Source: Bifidobacterium breve
GTDB lineage: Bacteria; Myxococcota_A; UBA796; SXON01
Direction of reading: 5' to 3'
Assembly: GCA_943328795.2 (NCBI GenBank)
Contig: CALQBK020000021.1
Coordinates: 1-42,104, forward strand
Length of the DNA stretch: 42,104 bases
This document shows, one piece after another, positions 1-7,336 of the stretch. Within the stretch, counting starts at the first letter, position 1. Every line of letters starts with the position of its first letter. The translations under genes and the position numbers were made by a program. The notes beneath the pieces are model-generated. The model was not told the DNA's origin. It was given only the letters and a program-made list of their open reading frames with translations, and searched no databases.

Positions 1-3
1 CCC

Positions 4-2382
4 TTGTCGAGTCTGACCGTTGGTCGCGCCCTCCTCGCCCTCGTCACGTGCTCCGGCGCGCTCTCCGCGTGCTCCGGGGACGCCGCAGACCCGGGCGCGG
101 AGGCCGCCCCGCCGGCGGTGGCTGACCTACCGGACGTCGTGTTGGTCACGCTCGACACGACCCGCGCGGACCGCATCGGCGCGTACGGCTACGCCAACGC
201 CCACACCGAGACGATCGACAAGCTCGCGAACGCCGGCCTGCGCTTCTCGAACGCGTACTCGCCGCTCCCGCTCACGATCCCCGCCCACGCGACCCTGTTC
301 ACCGGCCTGCTGCCGTACCACCACAACATCCGGGCCAACGGCGACAATGTGCTGGACCCGTCGATGACCACGCTGGCCGAGCGCCTGCACGACGCCGGCT
401 ACCGCACCGGCGCGAGCGTCGCGGCGTTCGTGACCACGCGCCAGTGGGGCTTCAACCAAGGGTTCGACGCGTACTACGACACGATGCCCGAGGGCGAAGA
501 CGGGGACAAGAACTACTGGCACACCGAGCGGTCCGGCGACCTCGTCGTGGACGACGCGCTGAACTGGCTCGCCGGGCAGCCCGAGGACAAGCCGGTGTTC
601 TTGTGGGTCCACTTGTACGACGCGCACTACCCGTACGCCCCGAAGGAGCCCTACGTCACCGAGAACGCCGGCAGGCCGTACGACGGCGAGCTCGCGTTCA
701 TCGACGACCAGGTGCAGCGCCTCGTGGACGCGTTCGCGTCGCGCCGGGTGCTGTGGGCGCTGGTCGGGGACCACGGGGAGAGCCTGGGCGAGCACCAGGA
801 GCTCACGCACGGGCTGTTTAACTACAACGCCACTCAGCACGTGCCGTTCATCCTGTCGGGCCAGGGCGTGGACGCCGGGGTGTACGAGAAGCCCGTCTCC
901 ACCGCGGACCTGTCGCCGACGATCCTGCGCACCCTGGGGCTCCCCGTCCCCGAAGGGCTCGACGGCAAGCCCCAGCCCGGGGCGGACGACGTGCCGTACG
1001 CCGAGAGCTACCAGCTGGCGGACCGCTTCAAGATCGCGCCCCACCGCATGGTGGTGGACGGCACGCTGAAGCTGATCGACACGCCGATCCCCGAGCTCTA
1101 CGACCTGGTCGCAGACCCCGGCGAGAAGGCGAACCTCGCCGAGGCGCGCCCTGACGACGTGAAGCGGCTCAAGCAGCTGTTGACCGACAAGGCGGCCAGC
1201 CCGCCCAGCGGACACACCGCGAACATGGACGCCGACACCCAGGCGCAGCTCGCCGCGCTCGGGTACACGTCACCGACGATGGGTGGCGTGGATTACGACA
1301 AGCTGCCGGACCCGAAGGGCTTCCGGGAGTTCTTCGAGAAGCTCCGCATGCTGGACCAGGGGAACGCACCGCACACGCCGGAGCAGACCCTCGCGCTCGT
1401 CGACGAGGCGATCGCGCTGAAGTCCGACGCGTTCGAGCTGCGCATGCGGCGGGTGAACCTGCTCGCCCGGATGAAGCGCGTGGACGAGGCGCGTGACTAC
1501 ATCCAGACGTTGACGAAGGACTTCGGCGACGAGCCCCGCGTGTGGGCCACGCTCGCGGCCATGGCCGTACAGGCCGGCCAGCCCGAGCAGGCGCTGGAGT
1601 ACGCCCAGAAGGCGCTCACGTTCGACCCGAAGGGCACCACCGCGCAGGAGATCGAGGTCCAGGCCCTGTTCCAGCTCAAGCGCGAGGAGGACGCCGTCGC
1701 CAAGGCGACCGCCTACTGCACCGAGAACACCCGGAACTACGGGGTGAGCGCGCTGCTCGGCCAGTACTGGCTCAAGAAGGCCGACTACAAGAAGGCGGAG
1801 GACTACCTGCGGGTCGCGGTGAGCGGGCCCACGCCCCGGCGCGCGGCGCGGTCCCAGCTCGCTCTGCTGGCCATCGCAGCGGGCGCCCGGCAAGACGCGT
1901 ACCGCCTGCTCGAGCCGGAGGTCAAGGAGTTCCCCGGGAACCTGACGGCCCGGCGCTTGCTCTCGAAGCTCTACTCCGAAGACCAGCGCTGGCTCGACCA
2001 GCGGCCGCAGGCGGAGGCGATCGCACGCGCGTTCCCAAAGGAGGCGAACGCCCACCGGCAGCTCGCGCAGTGCCTGTTCAACCTTGGCGACTACGCGGCG
2101 GCGCGGAAGGCGATTGACCAGGCGCTGGCGTTGGCGCCGGACAGCCCCGACGTGATGCTACTGCACGCGAACCTGTTGGCGAAGGAAGGAAAGAAGGACG
2201 AGGGCTACGCGATCTACCAAAAGGCGAACGCGATGAACGAGGCCCGCGTGCGCGAGGCGGCGAAGAAGGGCGGCACCATCATCGAGCTCGACCCAAAGAC
2301 GGGTAAGCCCCTGGACCCCGCCGCCGGGGGTGGTCCGACGCCCACGCCGGCCCCGGTCGCGCCCCCGGCGCAAGCGCCATGA
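4..2382 (+). CDS. Sulfatase-fold lipoprotein with C-terminal TPR repeats
   Basis: Predicted exported lipoprotein of the alkaline phosphatase/sulfatase superfamily. A lipoprotein signal ends at LSAC (Cys about residue 23). The sulfatase-like domain (about 43-390) opens with VTLDTTRAD and contains GDHGESLGEH, a metal-binding pattern. The nucleophile position reads T91-x-P-x-H rather than the C/S-x-P-x-R needed for formylglycine, so classical sulfatase activity is doubtful; hydrolysis or transfer of phosphate esters is equally possible. From about 440 to 770 there are tandem TPR-like helical repeats, then a Pro/Ala-rich tail. The TTG start lies 3 bases from the window edge, so no ribosome-binding site can be seen and the true start could be further upstream. 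The stop overlaps the next gene by 4 nt (ATGA), implying an operon. The substrate is unknown. Confidence 0.88.
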   Translation: MSSLTVGRALLALVTCSGALSACSGDAADPGAEAAPPAVADLPDVVLVTLDTTRADRIGAYGYANAHTETIDKLANAGLRFSNAYSPLPLTIPAHATLFTGLLPYHHNIRANGDNVLDPSMTTLAERLHDAGYRTGASVAAFVTTRQWGFNQGFDAYYDTMPEGEDGDKNYWHTERSGDLVVDDALNWLAGQPEDKPVFLWVHLYDAHYPYAPKEPYVTENAGRPYDGELAFIDDQVQRLVDAFASRRVLWALVGDHGESLGEHQELTHGLFNYNATQHVPFILSGQGVDAGVYEKPVSTADLSPTILRTLGLPVPEGLDGKPQPGADDVPYAESYQLADRFKIAPHRMVVDGTLKLIDTPIPELYDLVADPGEKANLAEARPDDVKRLKQLLTDKAASPPSGHTANMDADTQAQLAALGYTSPTMGGVDYDKLPDPKGFREFFEKLRMLDQGNAPHTPEQTLALVDEAIALKSDAFELRMRRVNLLARMKRVDEARDYIQTLTKDFGDEPRVWATLAAMAVQAGQPEQALEYAQKALTFDPKGTTAQEIEVQALFQLKREEDAVAKATAYCTENTRNYGVSALLGQYWLKKADYKKAEDYLRVAVSGPTPRRAARSQLALLAIAAGARQDAYRLLEPEVKEFPGNLTARRLLSKLYSEDQRWLDQRPQAEAIARAFPKEANAHRQLAQCLFNLGDYAAARKAIDQALALAPDSPDVMLLHANLLAKEGKKDEGYAIYQKANAMNEARVREAAKKGGTIIELDPKTGKPLDPAAGGGPTPTPAPVAPPAQAP

Positions 2383-3593
2383 TGAAGCTCCTGCCGCTGC
2401 TGTTGGGGCTGGCGCTTACCCCTTCGGTGCTCGCGAAGAAGGCCCCTCGGGCGCCAACGGCGGCCGCCCCGACGCCCGCGGACGGCGAGGCCCACCGGCG
2501 TATACAAGGCGCCGGCGAGGCCTCCTTCAAGCAAGGCAACTACCGCCAGGCCGCGGAGGCGTTTCGCAAGGAGCTCGCCGAGAACCCCGACTCCGTCCCC
2601 GCGCACCTTGGGCTCGGGCGCGCGTTGAGCCGCCTCGGACGCTGTGACAAGGCCCTCGTCGAGTTTTGGCCCTACGTCGGGATGAAGGCGTTCTCGTCCG
2701 ACACCGCGCTGGCCGCGGCCGTCTGCTCGGGCCGCCTCGGCTTGAACGACGACGCCGTGACGTTCAGCCAGATCGCCGTCGAGCGGGACCCAGAGAACGC
2801 GAGCGCGCTCACGAACCTCGTGCTCGCGCTCGACGCCGCTGGTCAGTATGACGAGGTCGACGCGCTGCTCGATGAGCTCGTCGTGGCCAAGCCGGACCGC
2901 GACGCCAGCTTCTACGCGCGCGCGGTGCTCGCGCTGCGCCGGGGCGACCTCGACGAGTTCGACATGGTGGCGCGCGACTGGCCGACCGACCGCGAGACCG
3001 CGCGGATGCTCGTCGGCTTGAAGGGTCAGAGCTGGCTTGACCTCGACGACCCGCTGCAGGTCGGCCGGGAGATGCGGGGCATCCACCGCCCGCGCCGGCC
3101 CGGCCTCGCCCGGATGGTGAACGCCGAGAGCGTACGCCGCTCCGGCGAGGTGCAGATGGCCGACGAGATCCTCTCCGGCCGCGCGCTGCGCAACGCCGAG
3201 ACCAACGACACCGACGCCATCCGCGTCCGCGTGCTGGCCGACCAAGGAGACTTCGAGGGCGCGCACACCGTGTTGGCCCGGTACGACCTGCTGGCAGACG
3301 CCGACCTCGTCGCGAGCGCCTGGTACCTCGCCTGGCACGAGTCCGACGTGCCCGAGATGGCCCGGCTCAGGGACGCCTACCTCGGCGTCCGCGTGAGCCC
3401 GCTGCGCCACCTGTACCACCTGATCCCCGTCCCGTGGCGCCTCGACTACGTGCCCGGGGCCCCGATGCCTCGCCCCCCTGCCCCCGCCGAGCTGCGCGCT
3501 GCCGCGAAGCTCGCCGCGGACCAGCAGCCGCCTGCCCAACGGCGGCCCGGCCCCGGCGGCGCGAACGGCCCCAAGCCTCCGCAGCGGCGCTGA
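2379..3593 (+). CDS. Secreted TPR-repeat protein
   Basis: A 404-residue protein with a Sec signal peptide (hydrophobic stretch 3-19, likely cut near SVLA|KK). Residues about 45-200 hold TPR-type helix pairs, for example the segment with ASFKQGNYRQAAEAFRKEL. The middle is less regular helical repeat, and the C-terminus is Pro/Ala/Arg-rich and probably disordered. There is no enzymatic motif, so a periplasmic scaffold or partner of the upstream TPR sulfatase-fold lipoprotein is a reasonable inference. Its ATG overlaps the upstream stop by 4 nt, so translation is probably coupled. It ends 13 nt from the convergent glycosyltransferase gene, leaving no room for a separate terminator. Confidence 0.85.
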   Translation: MMKLLPLLLGLALTPSVLAKKAPRAPTAAAPTPADGEAHRRIQGAGEASFKQGNYRQAAEAFRKELAENPDSVPAHLGLGRALSRLGRCDKALVEFWPYVGMKAFSSDTALAAAVCSGRLGLNDDAVTFSQIAVERDPENASALTNLVLALDAAGQYDEVDALLDELVVAKPDRDASFYARAVLALRRGDLDEFDMVARDWPTDRETARMLVGLKGQSWLDLDDPLQVGREMRGIHRPRRPGLARMVNAESVRRSGEVQMADEILSGRALRNAETNDTDAIRVRVLADQGDFEGAHTVLARYDLLADADLVASAWYLAWHESDVPEMARLRDAYLGVRVSPLRHLYHLIPVPWRLDYVPGAPMPRPPAPAELRAAAKLAADQQPPAQRRPGPGGANGPKPPQRR

Positions 3594-3606
3594 TCGAGCG
3601 CGGCTC

Positions 3607-4659
3607 CTACCCGCCGCGGCCCGCCAGCACCGCCTCGTAGCGCCGCCACACGGCGTCCCACCGGTATCGCTCCACGAACGCGCGGCCCTCGGCCCCGATC
3701 GCCTCCCGCAGCGGCCGGCTCGCGCCGAGCTCCAGCATCGCGGCCCGGAGCGCGTCCGCGTCGTCGATAGCCACGGCGCGCCCGATGCCCCCGGTGGCCT
3801 CTCGGATCGCCGGCTGTTCGCTCCAGATCACGGGCTTCCCACAGGCCATCCCCTCCACAGCGGTGAAGCCGAACCCCTCCTCCATCCGCGTCGGGAACAG
3901 CACGACATCCGCGTCTTGGTACCACGGCACGATGTCGGGGACGTCGACCGCGATCCGGACCGGCAGGTTGTACGCCTGGACCTTGAGCTGGTCCACGTAG
4001 ATGCCGTCCGCGGCAGCGCCCACGAGCACGAGCTCCCAGCCCTTGCGCTGGTCGGGCCGCAGCCGTCCAAACGCGTCCAACGCGACGTGCTGGCCCTTGC
4101 CGGGCAGGATGCGGCTCGGGTAGACGAAGCGGATCACGCCGTCCGCGGGCCGCTCTCGGGGGGTGAAGCGCTCCACGTCCACGCCGTTGTGGATCACGGT
4201 GCACGAGAGGCCGATGCTGCGCAGCCGGGCGGCCGTGGCGTCGCTCACCGTCACGATTGTCGCGCCCGTAGCCCCTTGCGCTCGGTACAAGACCTCGCGC
4301 GCGCGGTGCGCCGGCGTGCGCTGGCCGGCTGCGCCGAAGTTCAGGTCGTGCACGATCACGACGTTCCGCACGCCGGGCACGCGGATCTCGACCGAGTTCG
4401 AGAGCACGACGTCCGGCTTGAACCGCCGCGCTTCGGCCAGCGCCGCGCGCTCCATCGCGAGGTAGGGCGCGAACCCCCTGCCCCGCAAGTCCACCGCGAC
4501 GGCGGAGGGCGGGAACCCCGCGGGCGACGTCTTGAACCCGACGACGAGCTTGACGTCGTGCCCCGCGGCGCACGCCTGCCGCCAGAGGTTCTCGAACACG
4601 GTCTCGGTGCCGCTCCGCACGTCCGGCGGCCAGCGCCGCGCGGTCATCAGGATCCGCAT
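3607..4659 (-). CDS. Family 4 glycosyltransferase (GT-B fold)
   Basis: A 350-residue glycosyltransferase of the GT1/GT4 type. The N-terminus MRILMTARRWPPDVRSGTE matches the usual GT-B opening with a glycine-containing acceptor loop. The C-terminal nucleotide-sugar domain includes SRILPGKGQHVALDAF and an EX7E-type motif in EEGFGFTAVEGMACGKPVI. Such enzymes add a sugar from an activated donor to a lipid, polysaccharide or protein acceptor at the cytoplasmic face of the membrane. It is the last gene of a minus-strand operon, 7 nt after the phosphodiesterase-like gene, which suggests envelope glycan or lipid modification. Donor and acceptor cannot be told from sequence. Confidence 0.9.
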   Translation of the reverse strand: MRILMTARRWPPDVRSGTETVFENLWRQACAAGHDVKLVVGFKTSPAGFPPSAVAVDLRGRGFAPYLAMERAALAEARRFKPDVVLSNSVEIRVPGVRNVVIVHDLNFGAAGQRTPAHRAREVLYRAQGATGATIVTVSDATAARLRSIGLSCTVIHNGVDVERFTPRERPADGVIRFVYPSRILPGKGQHVALDAFGRLRPDQRKGWELVLVGAAADGIYVDQLKVQAYNLPVRIAVDVPDIVPWYQDADVVLFPTRMEEGFGFTAVEGMACGKPVIWSEQPAIREATGGIGRAVAIDDADALRAAMLELGASRPLREAIGAEGRAFVERYRWDAVWRRYEAVLAGRGG

Positions 4660-4666
4660 AGTGGGC

Positions 4667-6406
4667 TCACTTCGGGGCCGGAGCGGGGCCGGAATCGATG
4701 TACCCCAGCGCCTTGAGCTGGTCCTCGTTCACGCCTCCGCCACCCTCACCAACGTCCACCCACTGGAGCTGGGACACGAGGCCATCCCAGGACGGAACGC
4801 GGGGGAGCTCGGGGAAGATCTGTGCTTTTCCCGGCATGTTTTCGGCTGCTGGGAGGCCAGCCGCGGCCAGGATCGTAGGGGCAGCGTCCAGCAGTGGGAC
4901 CTCGGGCAGCTCCTGACCGGCCGGCACCCCGGCGCCGAACGCGTAGAACACGCCGTTGAACTTGTGGGTCCCCGTGTACGCGTCCGTCAGCGTGACGTAG
5001 TTCGCGATCGGCTCGCCCCCGACGGTGTCGGTCTTGAGCCGCTCGGCGGTGATCTGCTCGTCCGCGAGGGTCAACCCCAGCGTCGCGCCGGCCCCCTCGA
5101 CGTCCTCGGTCTTGTAGAACGCGGCGCCGCTCGCGTCTGTCAGCGAGAGCACCGCGGTGCGCACAGCGTCGCGCATCGACGGATCCCCGAACCCGAGCGT
5201 CAGCTTGTGGCCGACCTTGGTGACGTCGTACGGCCCGGCTGCAGGCAACAGCGTGCCCATCCGCGCGCGGAGCCCCTCGGTGAGCGGCGCGAACTGCCCC
5301 GCGAGGCCGGTGCCGTCCATCGCCTTGAACCCGTGGTCGCTGACGACGATCAGCCGTGCGTCGGGCCCCATGATCGCGCGGATGTCGCCGAGGATCGTGT
5401 CGGCCTGCATGTACGCGGCGAGCACGGGGGTGACCTGCCCGGGGCCAGCGGCGGCGTACTTGTCCCAGTACAGGTGAGCCAGGCCGTCCGTCGCGTAGTA
5501 GGTGAAGCTCGCGATTCCCGGGTTCGTCCGGTACACCTGGGCGACGTAGACGTCGCGGTCCACCCAACCGCGCAGCTTCTGGAGCTCGACGTTGGTCTGC
5601 ACGGGGTCCGGATGGGTGAGCTTCTCGCGCACCGACCACGCCACGGCCTTCTGCAGTGTCGAGAGGCGCACCCCGACCTTCACGAGGTCCAGGGCCAGCG
5701 CAGCCGTCCCGTGCTTGGCCGCGACCTGCTTGCGCCGCAGCCGCTTCGAGAGCTCCAGCTCCTTCACGACCGAGAGCTCGGGCGGGGAGGTCTGCACGTC
5801 CGGCGCCAACCAGCTCGGGACCCAGAAGCCGCCGGTCTTGAACGCGCGCGGCGGGTAGTCGACGAGCCACTTGTAGAGCCCGACGGCCTCGCCCTTCTCC
5901 TCCGCGATGTCCCAAAAGCGCGCGACCTTGCAGTCGTCCGAGTGCACGCGGAACCCACGCACGCCGTGCTCGTCGGGCGTGCGGCCAGAGGCGATGGTGG
6001 TCCACAACAGGGGGCTGAACATCGGCTCCACCGAGCGCAGCACGCCGCGAGCGCCCTGCGCCTTCAGCCGGGTGAAATTCGGGAGCACGTCCGCGTGGGC
6101 GTCGATGACCTCGAACGTGGCGCCATCGACGCCGAGGACGAACAGCTTGGGCGACGCCGGCGCGTGGGGGAAGCGCCAGGCCGCGAACGCCGTCACTGCC
6201 GCGGCGAGCGCCTGCGCGGTGCGCGTCGGCACGTGGCGGACCGAGATCACGGCTGCGACCAGGGGCAGCAGCACCAGCGCCGGGACGTCCATGAAGAACG
6301 GGTTCAGCAGGCTCCCGGCGAGGCTCACCACCGCGAGCCCAGCGGTCGCCGCAGCCAGCAGCCAAACCAGCGCCTTCCAGAGCCTACCCACCGAGACCTT
6401 GCTCAT
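4667..6406 (-). CDS. Type I phosphodiesterase/nucleotide pyrophosphatase-like membrane protein
   Basis: A 579-residue protein of the alkaline phosphatase superfamily. Two or three N-terminal hydrophobic segments (about 8-75) anchor it, and the catalytic domain is probably periplasmic. Motifs seen are VLGVDGATFEVID (first metal Asp), MFSPLLWTTIASGRTPDEHG (nucleophile loop, typical of the type I phosphodiesterase subgroup) and VVSDHGFKAMDG (metal ligands). It likely hydrolyses or transfers phosphate esters on an envelope substrate, but which one is unknown. The start is fixed by an ATGA overlap with the upstream acyltransferase stop: ATG 6406-6404, TGA 6405-6403. An upstream in-frame extension to 6448 would lie inside the acyltransferase gene and is not used. 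Confidence 0.87.
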   Translation of the reverse strand: MSKVSVGRLWKALVWLLAAATAGLAVVSLAGSLLNPFFMDVPALVLLPLVAAVISVRHVPTRTAQALAAAVTAFAAWRFPHAPASPKLFVLGVDGATFEVIDAHADVLPNFTRLKAQGARGVLRSVEPMFSPLLWTTIASGRTPDEHGVRGFRVHSDDCKVARFWDIAEEKGEAVGLYKWLVDYPPRAFKTGGFWVPSWLAPDVQTSPPELSVVKELELSKRLRRKQVAAKHGTAALALDLVKVGVRLSTLQKAVAWSVREKLTHPDPVQTNVELQKLRGWVDRDVYVAQVYRTNPGIASFTYYATDGLAHLYWDKYAAAGPGQVTPVLAAYMQADTILGDIRAIMGPDARLIVVSDHGFKAMDGTGLAGQFAPLTEGLRARMGTLLPAAGPYDVTKVGHKLTLGFGDPSMRDAVRTAVLSLTDASGAAFYKTEDVEGAGATLGLTLADEQITAERLKTDTVGGEPIANYVTLTDAYTGTHKFNGVFYAFGAGVPAGQELPEVPLLDAAPTILAAAGLPAAENMPGKAQIFPELPRVPSWDGLVSQLQWVDVGEGGGGVNEDQLKALGYIDSGPAPAPK

Positions 6407-7332
6407 TGAATCAGCCCCCCGGGTTGGAACCCGTCCCAGAAGTGCCACTCGCCAGGGTGCTTGGCCAGCACTTCCGAGAGGTACCGCGCCGTCCAGTCCG
6501 CCCCGAACTCGAGGACGTCGTCCAGCTTGCCCGACGGGAGCACCACCTCCGGACCGATCACCGAGAGCCAGCGCCCGGGCTTTTGCGGGTCCCGCACCGT
6601 GTGGAGCGGGTGCAGCGCCGCGCCGCTACGGGACGCTAGGTAGAACCCGCCCACCGGCACGCCGACCGCGTGGCCGAGCACCTGGCGCGTGTACCTGCGC
6701 CCGATCTCCTTGCCGCCGCCCGTGCCGTCCGCGGCCGTCAGCACGATCTCGCCGTCTTTCAGCGCGCGCAGCAACGACCGCAGGTAGCCGCCGCCCTGGT
6801 GCAGCGTGACCGGCATCCGCTGCTCCAAGTCGTGCCGGAGCTGCGTGGCCCAGCGGCCGGTCTCGCTCTTCTCGACGGCGGGCTCGCCGCCGCCGATCTG
6901 GTGGACGCGGTAGCCGCGAACGCCCAGGACACACAGCGGCAGCTGCGCGGGGCCCATGTGCGGGTGCAGCAGCACGAGCCCTCGGCGAGCGCGGGCGTGC
7001 GCTTCGATGGGCTCGATGCCGTCGAACCGCAGGTAGCTGTCCCAGTTGTCCACCGCGATTCGCCCGAACGCAAAGCTCGCGTACTGGTTCAGAAAGTGCG
7101 TGCCCATCGTCTCCCGCGCCAGCGCAGCGATGTCCGGGCGCGGGCCGAGGCCGCGCCGCAGGTTCTCTTGCACCTGTGCCATCTTGCTGCCAGCCAACGC
7201 GCCGGCGAGGAGCCCGAGGCGCCGGTTCGCGCGGTACTCCCAGGTGGCCGGGAGGCGCTCGAGGCCCTCGCGCCACGGCCCCCAGACGAAGCGTCGGTAG
7301 GCGTCCTTGAGCGGGTTCTCTTCGATCACCAT
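6403..7332 (-). CDS. LpxL/HtrB-like lysophospholipid acyltransferase
   Basis: A 309-residue member of the lipid A biosynthesis acyltransferase-like family, which transfers acyl chains to lipid acceptors at the inner membrane. Recognisable parts are an N-terminal helical region, the core LVLLHPHMGPAQLPL aligning with the family HX4D/E loop, and a LTAADGTGGGKEIGRRY segment. The acidic catalytic residue is replaced by Gln (H125-M-G-P-A-Q130), so the usual His-Asp/Glu charge relay is missing. Start MVIEENP at 7332 is chosen because it lies 4 nt after the stop of the upstream sulfatase-fold gene; the open frame upstream is low-quality Pro/Arg-rich sequence. Its stop overlaps the phosphodiesterase-like start by 4 nt. 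Confidence 0.82.
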   Translation of the reverse strand: MVIEENPLKDAYRRFVWGPWREGLERLPATWEYRANRRLGLLAGALAGSKMAQVQENLRRGLGPRPDIAALARETMGTHFLNQYASFAFGRIAVDNWDSYLRFDGIEPIEAHARARRGLVLLHPHMGPAQLPLCVLGVRGYRVHQIGGGEPAVEKSETGRWATQLRHDLEQRMPVTLHQGGGYLRSLLRALKDGEIVLTAADGTGGGKEIGRRYTRQVLGHAVGVPVGGFYLASRSGAALHPLHTVRDPQKPGRWLSVIGPEVVLPSGKLDDVLEFGADWTARYLSEVLAKHPGEWHFWDGFQPGGLIQ

Positions 7333-7336
7333 CGGG

